A stretch of 64,000 nt of DNA from Micromonospora nigra (GCF_900091585.1 NZ_FMHT01000003.1:4889501-4953500); one strand, 5' to 3'. Shown: positions 26,065 through 33,785, numbered from the stretch's first letter. Translations and numbers: made by a program. The notes: generated by a model from the sequence alone, not told the origin.

Positions 26065-26560
26065 CGCCCTTCCCCGCATCGGCCGCCGCCGGCCGCTGCC
26101 CGGTCGGCATTGGACGTCGGCCGCGGCCGAGCTGCTGGAGCATCCGCGTCAGCGCTGCCTGCTGCTGGCGCGACTCGGTGAGCACCTGGTCGACCACGAG
26201 CGTCACCGGGCCCTCGCCCTTGGCCTTGCGCAGCCGCGCCCACACCGCGTCGCGGCCGTCGAGGATCGCGTCCAGGCGGTCCAGGCGGTCCACCGTGCGG
26301 CACGCCTCCTCCAGCAGCACCTGGTCCCGCACCGTCATGCCGGGCAACTCCGCCACCGTCGCCGACCACAGCCGCGCCCCGCGCTTCCGCAGGCCAGTCG
26401 GCGCCGGCGGAAGGTCGGCACCCGTAACGTCCGGCGCGGTCTCCGGCACCTCGACCGGCGGCGGCACGCAGTCGTTGCGGCCTGGCAGGCACAGGCTGTG
26501 ATCACCGGACTTGTGCGCCCGATGGCGGCGAACACGCTCCGCTACCGTCGGGTCCTTCAC
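25988..26560 (-). CDS. Small terminase subunit (P27-like)
   Basis: 190 residues from GTG at 26560 (a TTG at 26575 is possible). The pattern PPAPTGLRKRGARLWSATVAEL, then MTVRDQVLLEEACRTVDRLDRL matches P27-type small terminases, with a helical oligomerisation core and Arg/Gly-rich tail. It recognises the packaging site. Order kinase-HNH, small terminase, large terminase, portal fits HK97-type cos phages. Confidence 0.75.
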   Translation of the reverse strand: MKDPTVAERVRRHRAHKSGDHSLCLPGRNDCVPPPVEVPETAPDVTGADLPPAPTGLRKRGARLWSATVAELPGMTVRDQVLLEEACRTVDRLDRLDAILDGRDAVWARLRKAKGEGPVTLVVDQVLTESRQQQAALTRMLQQLGRGRRPMPTGQRPAAADAGKGGDGRARGVTDLTARIEAARRSQAAG

Positions 26561-26668
26561 AGGGCCACCTCGCAAGATCAGCGTTACGGGGGGAGATCTG
26601 GCTGAGGCGGGGGCGGGTCAGGCCCCCCTCATGATCCGTCCGGGACCCCTCCCCCTGGTCACCCTCCG

Positions 26669-27325
26669 TCACCATCGCCGGGAGTGACGCTGCGTGGTTG
26701 TGGCTCGTCGTGCTCTGCGTAGCTGTGCGCCGAGCCTGCTGCCAGCTGCGCGGTTGCAGTGCGCGTGTGCCATGCGGCGTGGGCCGTGGTGGCCACCGAG
26801 GGCGCGGGGTTGGGCGTGGTCGAGGTCGAGGTCTTGTCCTTGCAGCATCGGCTGGCCGCAGTAGGGGCAGGGCTGACCCCACGCCTTGGGTAGCGCCTTG
26901 GCCCGTGCCTGCTGGTGCTCCCACCCGAGGCCCTGCTCGGTGGTGGTGCGCTGGATTGCGGTGACGGCACGTCGTGCGTGGGCTTCACGGTCGAGCCAGT
27001 CGCGTATGGCGGCGAGGTGTCGCTCGGGGTGGGGGCGGGTGCGTGCCCGGGCCAGGAGTGTCTGGGGGCCGGGGTGCAGGTGTACGTGGTGGGTGGCGCG
27101 GATCCGGTTGGCGAGGCGTGCGCGTTGCCGTGGGTCGGGCTGGCAGCGGATGACCCAGGCGGTGCCGGTGGTCATGGTGGCCACGGTGCGCAGGCGGCGG
27201 CCCATGGTGCGGGGGCCGAGCTGGTCCTGGTCGAGGATGAGGTCGCCGGGCTGTGCGCGTTGGGCGACGTAGGTGCTCTTGCCTGCGCAGGGTGGGCCGG
27301 TGACGAGGACGACGGTGCGGGTCAC
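26669..27325 (-). CDS. P-loop kinase fused to HNH endonuclease
   Basis: 218 residues from GTG at 27325, with GGGAGG six bases upstream. Residues 1-130 are a P-loop kinase-like domain: VLVTGPPCAGKSTYVAQRA (Walker A) and LILDQDQLG. Residues 150-218 are an HNH nuclease: PCPYCGQPM zinc pair, DLDLDHAQPRALGG (catalytic DH) and HAHCNRAAG (second Cys, Asn). HNH proteins next to terminase assist cos cleavage in HK97-type phages. The attached kinase could repair or phosphorylate DNA ends; that coupling is inference. Confidence 0.75.
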   Translation of the reverse strand: MTRTVVLVTGPPCAGKSTYVAQRAQPGDLILDQDQLGPRTMGRRLRTVATMTTGTAWVIRCQPDPRQRARLANRIRATHHVHLHPGPQTLLARARTRPHPERHLAAIRDWLDREAHARRAVTAIQRTTTEQGLGWEHQQARAKALPKAWGQPCPYCGQPMLQGQDLDLDHAQPRALGGHHGPRRMAHAHCNRAAGSRLGAQLRRARRATTTQRHSRRW

Positions 27326-27346
27326 GCGCGCCTCCCGGGTGCGCGA

Positions 27347-27379
27347 ACGGCCCGGGAGCGGGGTGCTCGACCGGGCCGT
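27347..27379. terminator. Hairpin at the early/late operon boundary
   Basis: ACGGCCCGG pairs with CCGGGCCGT around a 15-base loop. It lies in the 88-base gap between the last early gene (27414) and the first late gene (27325), so late genes can be switched separately from early transcription. Confidence 0.55.
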
Positions 27380-27413
27380 CGTCGGGTTTTGGGCAGCTTC
27401 TGTCCACGTCGGG

Positions 27414-27677
27414 TCAGTGGACAAATGATGCAGCGGCCATGATCTTCTCGTCAAGTCGGCGGGGGCGGCCGCGTCCGGACAGGTGCTTGGTGGCTTCGAT
27501 GTCGGTCGCTTCGTCGAGGGGGTAGTAGACGTTGCGGCCTGCGCGGATGGCGGTTAGTGGCTTGGCTTCGCGGTCGGGGTCGGCCCATTTGCGGATCATG
27601 TCGGTGGTGACGTCTGGGCCGAGGTGGGCGGCGATCTGGAGGGCGGTGCCGTAGCGGCGGCCGTTGATGCGGATCAC
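27414..27677 (-). CDS. Small DNA-binding protein (excisionase/MerR-like HTH)
   Basis: 87 residues, GTG at 27677 behind GGAGG. INGRRYGTALQIAAHLGPDVTTDMIRKW is a winged-helix HTH, and AGRNVYYPLDEATDIEATKHL the wing/C-terminal region of helix-turn-helix-17 type proteins. As the last early gene it may regulate the late operon. The role is inferred from position. Confidence 0.6.
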   Translation of the reverse strand: MIRINGRRYGTALQIAAHLGPDVTTDMIRKWADPDREAKPLTAIRAGRNVYYPLDEATDIEATKHLSGRGRPRRLDEKIMAAASFVH

Positions 27678-27958
27678 TCGTCTTCCTCCGGTCGTCGACG
27701 CCGCTGGCGTGGTGGGCGGGGCGTGTGGACGGGCTGTCCGGTGTCGTGTTCGTGGCTGCCGCAGAGGTCGATCACGTCGCCCTTGCTGCGGAGTGTTCCG
27801 TACAGCTCGCCGGGTTCGCGGACGATCCACGTCGTGTGCGGCGGCAATCCGCAGCCGGGGTAGGCGCAGACCGTCGGCACGTACCGGCCGGTGAGAGCGA
27901 TTCGCGCGGCGGTTGGTGCTTCGCTGGGCTGGTCGGTCACGTATCGATCATCTCTCAC
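27674..27958 (-). CDS. Small hypothetical protein with possible zinc site
   Basis: 94 residues if the GTG at 27958 (GTGA overlap) is used; a second GTG at 27940 is possible. Cys-x4-Cys (CAYPGC) and CGSHEH could bind zinc; the C-terminus is Arg-rich. Unrecognised early phage protein. Confidence 0.45.
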   Translation of the reverse strand: MRDDRYVTDQPSEAPTAARIALTGRYVPTVCAYPGCGLPPHTTWIVREPGELYGTLRSKGDVIDLCGSHEHDTGQPVHTPRPPRQRRRRPEEDE

Positions 27959-28614
27959 GCGGCGGTGGTGAGGCTGGCGACGAGTGGGTGGTCTGGTCCC
28001 CAGACGTGCCGTACTCCGATGGTCCGGATGGGCATCTGGCATGGGCAGGTCGGGCCGAGGCACACGCAGTTGGTGGTGCACACGATGGTCCAGGTGTGGC
28101 GGCTGCCGAGGGTGTGGGCGGTGAGGGCTCGGCGGGCGCAGCGTGGGCACCGTACGCGGGGCAGGTCGACGCCGGCGGGGTCGAGGCCGAGGCGGTCGCG
28201 GATCTGCTGGTCGGCTTCGTCGAGCCACAGCGTGAGTTCGCGGCTGGTGGCTGGGCGCAGTATCGGGATGGCGGCGGTGAGGGCGGGGAGCGGGTCGCCG
28301 GTGATGGTGATGCTGAGCGCGGTGGTGAGCCAGGTGAGGGTGGCGGTGGTGCTGGCGGCGAGGCGTGCGAGCCGGCCGGCGCGGACCTCGGGTTCCAGCT
28401 GGTCGACGGCGGACCGTCCGGACGGGTCGCCGTGGCCGCCTTTGCCGGAGGGGCCGGGGATGGGCCGCCAGGCTTGGAGGCTGGCGGCGGCGGCGATGGT
28501 GCGGGCCTCCTGGCGGCGGTCGAGGTACTCGTCGTCGACGGCCTGGTCGAGGTGGCGTCGGGTGGTGGCGAGGGTGGTGGCGGCTCGGGTGGCGTGGAGG
28601 TGGTGGGGGTGCAC
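27955..28614 (-). CDS. Hypothetical early protein with Cys clusters
   Basis: 219 residues. An N-terminal helical region with HPHHLHATRAAT is followed by a hydrophobic middle (LTWLTTALSITITG) and a C-terminal Cys array (VRCPRCARRAL, then CTTNCVC and CPC) resembling zinc ribbons. It lies beside the initiator-like gene, and a replication accessory role is possible but unproven. Confidence 0.5.
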   Translation of the reverse strand: MHPHHLHATRAATTLATTRRHLDQAVDDEYLDRRQEARTIAAAASLQAWRPIPGPSGKGGHGDPSGRSAVDQLEPEVRAGRLARLAASTTATLTWLTTALSITITGDPLPALTAAIPILRPATSRELTLWLDEADQQIRDRLGLDPAGVDLPRVRCPRCARRALTAHTLGSRHTWTIVCTTNCVCLGPTCPCQMPIRTIGVRHVWGPDHPLVASLTTAA

Positions 28615-28628
28615 GGGTGTCTCCCGGT

Positions 28629-29615
28629 TCAGGCGGTGTGGCGGTGGATCGGGATGACGGGTGCGAGGTGGTCGGGTGGTGGGCTGGGTGGTGCTCCTCG
28701 GCGGCAGAGGGGGCAGGCGGGGTGGCCGTCGGGTCGTCGGCCGGCGGCGAAGGCGCGGCCGTGGCTCGGGCAGCCGCGTGGCGTCGGCGGCGTTGGCGGT
28801 GGCGCGGTGGTCTCCTCGATGGCGGGATCGGGATCGGGTGCCGCGGTCGGCGCGTCCGGTCCGTGGCTCGACCCCTCGCCCTCGTCGGGAATCGGATCGG
28901 TGGCGTCGCTCGCGCGCGGACCTGTCACGGCCGTACGGAGATCTCCACGGTTTGCCAGGTCGTAGTTACCTACGTGGTCATTGGTAGGTGGCAGGGGCCT
29001 GTAGGGCCGCAGATTCGCCCTTGTGGCCCCCGCAGACGAGGATTCTGCGGCCCTTGTGGCCCCCGCAGACGTATCCGTGTTGTCCGAATCTGCGGCCCGT
29101 GAGGCCCCCGCAGACGGCGTTTCTGCGGCCTCTGTGGCCCCCGCAGATGTGCCGTTCTGCGGCCCGTCTGGCCCCCGCAGATCGGGGCGCGGAACATAGC
29201 GCCCGCGGACCTTGTCGCGGCACCGCTCGACCTCCAGGTGGTGCCGTCCGGGTGACCAGACGTCGATGTCTTCGCGGTCCATGAGGTCCTCGGGGATGAC
29301 CAGCTGCCACTCGTCGGCGTCGCCACGGCGTTCCCCTTCGGCGACCAGGTGGAGCAGACCGGTGCGCACCAGCACGGCCACGGCGGCCTTGACGGTGCGG
29401 TAGTCCATCTCCAGGTCGACGGCGACCCGGGCGAGGCCGGGCCGGATGTCGCGGCCGGTCTTGTGGGTGGCGTAGCGGGCGAGGCGTTCGGCGACGGCGT
29501 GGACGCGTGCGCCGGACACGGACTTGCCGAGGGCCTTCTGGGTGCCGAAGCGGATGCGGCTGACCAGCTCGGTCCAGGTGTGGGCCGATGCGCCGCGGTC
29601 GCTGTAGGACTTCAA
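28629..29615 (-). CDS. Replication-initiator-like winged-helix protein
   Basis: 328 residues from a TTG at 29615, with GGAAGG six bases upstream. Residues about 35-110 form a winged helix: RVHAVAERLARYATHKTG, then LARVAVDLEMDYRTVKAAV (HTH) and LVRTGLLHLVAEGERRG (wing). Residues 150-200 are Ala/Gly/Ser/Thr-rich and encoded by a palindromic DNA repeat array. The C-terminus is Pro-rich with CPSHGR and CPLCRR (possible zinc pair). The layout (N-terminal DNA-binding domain, repeat array inside the gene) recalls lambda O with its internal origin. Initiator function is inference. Confidence 0.6.
   Translation of the reverse strand: MKSYSDRGASAHTWTELVSRIRFGTQKALGKSVSGARVHAVAERLARYATHKTGRDIRPGLARVAVDLEMDYRTVKAAVAVLVRTGLLHLVAEGERRGDADEWQLVIPEDLMDREDIDVWSPGRHHLEVERCRDKVRGRYVPRPDLRGPDGPQNGTSAGATEAAETPSAGASRAADSDNTDTSAGATRAAESSSAGATRANLRPYRPLPPTNDHVGNYDLANRGDLRTAVTGPRASDATDPIPDEGEGSSHGPDAPTAAPDPDPAIEETTAPPPTPPTPRGCPSHGRAFAAGRRPDGHPACPLCRRGAPPSPPPDHLAPVIPIHRHTA
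28955..28985. other. AT-richer segment with ACCTAC/GTAGGT inverted repeat beside the iterons
   Basis: Base composition drops to roughly half AT here, in a window otherwise far above 65% GC. The bases include ACCTAC, ten loop bases and GTAGGT. Beside an iteron array such a stretch is a candidate DNA-unwinding element. Confidence 0.4.
29011..29181. repeat. Five-unit palindromic iteron array inside the initiator gene (candidate phage origin)
   Basis: Units at 29011-29036, 29044-29069, 29089-29114, 29122-29147 and 29156-29181. Four share TCTGCGGCC, five variable bases, GGCCCCCGCAGA; the first unit has a degraded left arm. Starts are 33, 45, 33 and 34 bases apart. Three intervals are multiples of three but the last is not, so the unit at 29156 is read in another frame (LRGPDGPQ instead of SAGATEAAE). 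DNA sequence, not protein, is therefore conserved, as expected for protein-binding iterons. Confidence 0.7.
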
Positions 29616-29648
29616 CGGGGGCCTTCCGTTTGGTTCGGATGCGCGGGT

Positions 29649-29681
29649 GGCCCCGGCCTGCCGTGGTGGCGGGCCGGGGCC
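29649..29681 (-). terminator. Hairpin upstream of the initiator gene
   Basis: GGCCCCGGCC pairs exactly with GGCCGGGGCC around a 13-base loop, in the 73-base gap between the small gene at 29689 and the initiator start. It could attenuate early transcription before the replication genes. Confidence 0.5.
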
Positions 29682-29688
29682 GGCCGGG

Positions 29689-29943
29689 TCAGCGGCTGCG
29701 GGTCCAGATGTCGGCCAGGTACGTCGCTGGCTGCTCGTGCTGGGTGGGCACCTGGCAGCCGTGCAGGCCGGTGAGGTGCCGCCGCTCGACGCGGGTGACG
29801 CGCTGGTCGACGAACGTGACGACGGGGATGCCTCGGCCGTTGGGGCAGGTGCAGCGGGGCGTGTGGCCGGCGACGGTGGCCGCCACGTCGCGGGTGAGGC
29901 CCTTGGGGCGGGTGCGGGCGGGGCCGTTGTGGATGGGGGTCAC
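29689..29943 (-). CDS. Small hypothetical protein
   Basis: 84 residues, GTG at 29943 in GTGA overlap with the WhiB gene. Basic protein with CTCPNGRGIPVVTFVDQRVTRV. No family recognised; coupling supports it as real. Confidence 0.45.
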   Translation of the reverse strand: MTPIHNGPARTRPKGLTRDVAATVAGHTPRCTCPNGRGIPVVTFVDQRVTRVERRHLTGLHGCQVPTQHEQPATYLADIWTRSR

Positions 29944-30272
29944 TGCTCTCCTTCGGTGCTGGGCTTGGTCTTGCGGAACTGGACAGGCTGGTTGCCGCTG
30001 CCGGTGCCGGCCTTGAGCTTTCGGCGCTGGTCGAATGTGGTGCCGCCCCAGATGCCGGCGAGGTGCTGCGCGGTCTGCGCCATCGCCCAGTCGCGGCAGG
30101 TGTCGAAGAGCGGGCAGCGGTTGCAGATGGCGCGGGCGCGGGGCACCTTCCACTGCTCGCCTTCTGCGGGGAAGAACAGGTTGGTGTCCTCGCCTCGGCA
30201 GGCGGGCGTCTCGGTGGCGGTGTCGAGCCAGCGCGGGTATTCGCCGACGTTCACCGGTCCGGTCTTGCTCAT
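29940..30272 (-). CDS. WhiB-family [4Fe-4S] transcription factor
   Basis: 110 residues. Cluster-ligating cysteines C25, C50, C53 and C59 (ACRGEDTNLFFP; ICNRCPLFDTC) are followed by GIWGGTTFDQRRKL, the G[IV]WGG turn and basic tail of WhiB proteins. Wbl proteins act with the principal sigma factor in actinobacteria. Actinophages carry copies (mycobacteriophage TM4 is the known case) that interfere with host Wbl function. It is in the middle of the early operon, so it is made on induction. Confidence 0.9.
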   Translation of the reverse strand: MSKTGPVNVGEYPRWLDTATETPACRGEDTNLFFPAEGEQWKVPRARAICNRCPLFDTCRDWAMAQTAQHLAGIWGGTTFDQRRKLKAGTGSGNQPVQFRKTKPSTEGEQ

Positions 30273-30568
30273 CGGCGACTCCGCTTGACGGTGGGGCCTC
30301 CGGCGGCGGCTTCGTGGCCGCACGTGCCGCAGGTGGTGGGGTACATGTGTCGGCCGCCGACGGTGTACGGCCGGCCGGGGCGGAGGCAGCCGCCGCAGGC
30401 CTTGCCGCTGCCGCTGGGCGCGGTGTGGCGGCAGGTGCCGACGTGGTGGCCTTGGACGCGGGCGTCTTCCCAGGAGGCGTGGTTGATGGCGCGGGATCCT
30501 GGAAGGCGGTAGCGGCGCCAGATGTCGGGGCCGTGGCGGGTGGGGATGAGCGGGGCCTGGTGGGTCAC
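30269..30568 (-). CDS. Small zinc-finger-like protein
   Basis: 99 residues, ATGA overlaps at both ends. Paired cysteines CGGCLRPGRPY and TCGTCGHE suggest one zinc-binding site at the C-terminal half. The N-terminus contains DIWRRYRLPGSRAINHA. No function recognised. Confidence 0.5.
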   Translation of the reverse strand: MTHQAPLIPTRHGPDIWRRYRLPGSRAINHASWEDARVQGHHVGTCRHTAPSGSGKACGGCLRPGRPYTVGGRHMYPTTCGTCGHEAAAGGPTVKRSRR

Positions 30569-31032
30569 GGCTGGCTCCCGGGAGCTGCATCGAACAGGGT
30601 GGGCTGCGGCTCATCGTCGGCGCGTAGGCGATCGGTGGTCGCGATGCGGTTGTTGCCGCCGCTGACCGACATCCGCCGTGGGGCCTCGCTGGCCGGCGCG
30701 GTGAACAGCGCCATGACGGTGGTGTGGCAGTTGCAGGGACACAGCCACCGGCAGGCCCGTCCTGTGCGCCACACGGCCGTGCTGATGCCGCGGGCGGCGG
30801 CGACCAGGCCGCGGCTGTTGGTGATCCACGTTTCCGGGGACGGCTCGCCGTGGCGATGCCAGCCCTGGGTGCGCGGGCACTGCTCGTGGCTGCCCTTGCC
30901 GCAGTGGCCGCTGACGGAGCCGAGGCAGGGGCATGTCCGGTGCAGCCTGTCCTCGACCTCGCCGCGCAGGCTGGCTGGCAGGGCCGCGTCGCGGATCCAG
31001 TCGGCGACATCAGCGGGGATGGTCGCGGTCAC
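30565..31032 (-). CDS. Hypothetical early protein, Cys-rich
   Basis: 155 residues from GTG at 31032 (GTGA). It begins TATIPADVADWIRDAALPASL and has Cys/His clusters (CPCLGSVSGHCGKG; CRWLCPCNCHT). It ends with PQPTLFDAAPG, a motif shared with the protein at 34517 (EPTLFDVAPG) and resembling peptides by which phage or repair proteins bind the sliding clamp (QxxLF). Clamp binding is a guess. Confidence 0.45.
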   Translation of the reverse strand: MTATIPADVADWIRDAALPASLRGEVEDRLHRTCPCLGSVSGHCGKGSHEQCPRTQGWHRHGEPSPETWITNSRGLVAAARGISTAVWRTGRACRWLCPCNCHTTVMALFTAPASEAPRRMSVSGGNNRIATTDRLRADDEPQPTLFDAAPGSQP

Positions 31033-31514
31033 GTCATACCTCGGGTGATCCAGGCCATCAGGGCGGTGCCGGCCACCGCGACGAGGCACACGGCCAGCAG
31101 GATGGCCACGGCTATCCACAACCCGACCGCGATCCGGCCGATCCGGTCGGCCTTCGTCCGCCACTGTTCGTGGCGGCGGCCGTGGTAGGCGTGGATCCGG
31201 CGGTGGTAGTCGTACGCCTGTCGGGCGGTGAGCTTCCAGTACGCGCAGTCGTCGCAGCAGGTGGCGCGGCCCGGGATGATGGCTGCGGTGGGCTGGGCCC
31301 GGTACGCCCAGTCGAGCACCTGCTCCTGCCACGGCTCGATGGGCATGCCGAGCTGGCGGGCGTAGCGGGCGACGTCGCGGCCGGTGACGGTCCGTCCGGG
31401 TGGGACGCCGTCGACGGACCGCCGCCACCACGACGGCGTCCCGGGCCGGCTGGTCGGGTAGGTGGCGAAACCGGGCCTGGTGGCGGCGACCCGGCGCAGC
31501 TGCTCGTCGGTCAC
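31029..31514 (-). CDS. Membrane protein with C-terminal helix
   Basis: 161 residues from GTG at 31514 (GTGA). An N-terminal soluble part includes CCDDCAYWK. Residues about 130-155 (IAVGLWIAVAILLAVCLVAVAG) are a clear membrane helix. Unrecognised. Confidence 0.5.
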   Translation of the reverse strand: MTDEQLRRVAATRPGFATYPTSRPGTPSWWRRSVDGVPPGRTVTGRDVARYARQLGMPIEPWQEQVLDWAYRAQPTAAIIPGRATCCDDCAYWKLTARQAYDYHRRIHAYHGRRHEQWRTKADRIGRIAVGLWIAVAILLAVCLVAVAGTALMAWITRGMT

Positions 31515-31840
31515 GGCCGGGCCTGCTTGCTGTCGGGGTCGTTGCCGTCGAGCAGGTCGTAGATGCGGTCGGCGAGGCAGCGGGCGTGCCGCTGCCAGCA
31601 GTCGGGGCCGTGTTTGCCGGTGCGTTGGCGGGTGACCTGGCGGAGGGTGGCGCAGACGCGGGCGACCCGATCTGCGTTGGCGATCTCCAGGAGGCCCTTG
31701 AGGCGGTTGATGGCGGCGGCGGCTTTGCGCTGCTCCTCTTCGCGGGCGTAGGCGATGGAGTGCTGGTGGTAGTCGCGGGAGACGTACCGGCCGCCCGCGA
31801 TGGCGTTTTCGAGGTCGGTGGGGACCTGGGGCACGTCCAC
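31511..31840 (-). CDS. Small helical hypothetical protein
   Basis: 109 residues from GTG at 31840. Helical and charged (YAREEEQRKAAAAINRLKGLL), with HARCLADRIYDLLDG near the end. No family recognised. Confidence 0.5.
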   Translation of the reverse strand: MDVPQVPTDLENAIAGGRYVSRDYHQHSIAYAREEEQRKAAAAINRLKGLLEIANADRVARVCATLRQVTRQRTGKHGPDCWQRHARCLADRIYDLLDGNDPDSKQARP

Positions 31841-31843
31841 GCC

Positions 31844-32548
31844 TCAGTCCTCCGCCGGGTCGAGGCGGTCGCCGATGGACAGCCGGTCGCCGAGGTCGTT
31901 GGCGGCGATCTCGTACCGGCCGGCGCGGAGACCGCTCGCATCGGCGGGCAACTGCTCGATGGCGAGGTCGTGCACGAGGCAGATCACGGCCGGGCCGGTC
32001 GGGGTGTGCACCGTGCAGGTGGTGGGGTGTGCGATCTCCCATGCGCCATCGTTGGCGACGGCCAGGACGTGGTGCGTCTCGCTGGTCGTCTCGTGCTGGG
32101 TGTTCGGGGTGGGCGCGGGAACGGTGCCCATCTGCCCGGTGGCCACCGCGTGCTCCAGCCGCCGTTGCACGTCGAGGGGCACGGGGTCGCGCCGGAAGTT
32201 GAGGGGCTGGCCGGTGAGGAACGCGTCGAGCAGGTGGTGGACGTAGGGCGGCGTGGGTGCGGCCGGCCCGGCCGCTTCGACCACCGCAGCGGCGTCGCGC
32301 AGCCAGAACGACTGCTCCTCCTCGCCCAGCTCGGACAGGCTGGGAGCGAGGGTTCGTAGCCGCACGAGAGCGTCAGCGCCGGCGCGGACCTGCGCGTCGG
32401 CGGTCGGCGGCTTGATCCGGCCGGCGCGGGCCAGGATGTCCAGGGCTGCGGTAGCGATCTCCCGCCAGCTGTCGCCGCTGAGGCGAGCATCTCGGACGAC
32501 GCTGGTGACGAGCTTGACGTCGGCGTCGGTGTACGGAGTGTCGGTCAT
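31844..32548 (-). CDS. Hypothetical early protein
   Basis: 234 residues starting MTDTPYTDADVKLVTSVVRDA. An N-terminal helical repeat contains WREIATAALDILARAGRI; the middle and C-terminus are alpha/beta. The ATG overlaps the tiny upstream gene by ATGA. No function can be assigned. Confidence 0.5.
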   Translation of the reverse strand: MTDTPYTDADVKLVTSVVRDARLSGDSWREIATAALDILARAGRIKPPTADAQVRAGADALVRLRTLAPSLSELGEEEQSFWLRDAAAVVEAAGPAAPTPPYVHHLLDAFLTGQPLNFRRDPVPLDVQRRLEHAVATGQMGTVPAPTPNTQHETTSETHHVLAVANDGAWEIAHPTTCTVHTPTGPAVICLVHDLAIEQLPADASGLRAGRYEIAANDLGDRLSIGDRLDPAED

Positions 32549-32673
32549 CGTCGGTTGGCCTTTCTGAGGAGGTCTGCGAGCAGACGCGCTCGCAGGGGTC
32601 GGGTACGCAGCCGGCGGATGACGTGCGGCCACGCGTACAGCAGGACGTGCCGCCGCACCCACGGATCGGTCAT
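32545..32673 (-). CDS. 42-residue basic peptide
   Basis: Starts MTDPWVRRHVLLYAWPHVIRR and ends with RKANRR. ATGA overlaps at both ends (32545-32548 and 32670-32673) fit the operon and support it as a real short gene. Strongly basic, possibly nucleic-acid-binding or membrane-active. Confidence 0.5.
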   Translation of the reverse strand: MTDPWVRRHVLLYAWPHVIRRLRTRPLRARLLADLLRKANRR

Positions 32674-33017
32674 GGGTCACATCGCTCGGGGATGGCGGAG
32701 TGCAACAGGTCGAGGCGGCCGGCGATCGCCCCGACGGTCGGGCAGGGGCCCGCGCACAGCGGCTCCTCGCACCCCGTGCACCACGGGCACCGGCAGTGGC
32801 AGTGCTCTCGGTCGCGCTCCTCGGTCGTGAACCAGCCACGGCCCTCGCAGGACGGGCAGTCCGGATCGGGACGGCCCGTCGACGAGGGGTAGCTGGCGTG
32901 GACCGGCAGGACGGCCAGGACCACGCCGCGCAGCAGCTCGTCGGTGCCGGGCTGCTCCAGGCGCTCACGGATGGCGTGGACCGCGTGGTCGTGGCTGGCG
33001 ATCAGCAGGCCCGTCAC
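32670..33017 (-). CDS. Cys-rich DnaJ-zinc-finger-like small protein
   Basis: 115 residues from GTG at 33017. CPSCEGRGW is the CxxCxGxG repeat of DnaJ-type zinc fingers, followed by CHCRCPWCTGC and CAGPC. The N-terminal half is helical. Possibly a zinc chaperone-like fold; function unknown. Confidence 0.5.
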   Translation of the reverse strand: MTGLLIASHDHAVHAIRERLEQPGTDELLRGVVLAVLPVHASYPSSTGRPDPDCPSCEGRGWFTTEERDREHCHCRCPWCTGCEEPLCAGPCPTVGAIAGRLDLLHSAIPERCDP

Positions 33018-33265
33018 CTCCGCCTCCACTTCGCCGCGTCCTTGCACCTGACGAAGTGGGACAGCCGCAGGTCCTTCCGACCGAACGCCAGGTGCGGCTT
33101 GACGACCGACGCCACGATCTGGCCCTTGTCGTTGACGGACAGCGCCACGTTGCCCGCCGGGTCGGGCTCGGCGTCGACGGGCATGTCGCGGCCCCGGTCG
33201 GTGACTGTCCAGATGATCTGGGCCGGGCAGGAGCGGCACTGCTCCGTCGGGTACGTCGGGGTCAT
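33014..33265 (-). CDS. Small zinc-ribbon-like protein
   Basis: 83 residues starting MTPTYPTEQCRSCPAQIIW. CRSC plus a later HFVRC give three Cys and one His, suggesting a zinc ribbon around a beta core (DMPVDAEPDPAGNVALS). Proteins of this shape are common in actinophages. ATGA overlap with the upstream gene. Confidence 0.55.
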   Translation of the reverse strand: MTPTYPTEQCRSCPAQIIWTVTDRGRDMPVDAEPDPAGNVALSVNDKGQIVASVVKPHLAFGRKDLRLSHFVRCKDAAKWRRR

Positions 33266-33522
33266 CGGCCCACCACCGGCCCGCTGTCGGCCGCAGTCAC
33301 CGGCTCGATCGGCGGACGGCCGTACTGACCGATCAGCGTCGGCGCGACCGGTGGCGACCATCGCCGCTCGGTGAGCTGGAACCCGGTGGCCGGGCCCGAT
33401 CCGGCCGGTGCCGCGCCGGCCGCCTCCCACAGAGTCAGGGCAGCCTGCTTGAGGGGCTCCAGCTCGCCGTCGTGGTCGACGATGATGTGCCGGCGTCCGT
33501 CGTTGATCTCGATACGGCTCAC
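33262..33522 (-). CDS. Small hypothetical protein
   Basis: 86 residues from GTG at 33522 behind GAGGAA. N-terminal beta hairpin (RIEINDGRRHIIVDHDG), then a helix and a Pro-rich tail. Unrecognised. Confidence 0.45.
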   Translation of the reverse strand: MSRIEINDGRRHIIVDHDGELEPLKQAALTLWEAAGAAPAGSGPATGFQLTERRWSPPVAPTLIGQYGRPPIEPVTAADSGPVVGR

Positions 33523-33785
33523 GGTTGGTCTTCCTCTTTCGGCAGGTCGGGTGAGGGTTGCCGTGCGACCACCGGGTGCCGCACGTCGTCGACGAAGCCG
33601 AAGCAGTGCCGGCACTGCGGCAGGCCCACCACCGGGGCGATCGGCGTGAACGGGTGCCACTCGAAGGTGCCGGCGAGGGCGCCCAGCGCCGGCAGCGGCA
33701 GGGCGGCGGCCCGCTCGCGCCGCTGCACACCACTGGTCGTGTACGTCCGGGGCGAGCGGACCCGGGGTGGCGCGTCGATGCTCAT
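33519..33785 (-). CDS. Small hypothetical protein
   Basis: 88 residues, overlapping both neighbours by four bases. A QCRHCFGFV Cys pair lies in the C-terminal half, and FEWHPFTPIAP precedes it. No family recognised. Confidence 0.45.
   Translation of the reverse strand: MSIDAPPRVRSPRTYTTSGVQRRERAAALPLPALGALAGTFEWHPFTPIAPVVGLPQCRHCFGFVDDVRHPVVARQPSPDLPKEEDQP

Noticed and set aside
29011..29181. CRISPR array
   Set aside because: Repeats are palindromic, only 26 bases with gaps of 7-19 bases, located inside a coding region, and no cas genes are present.
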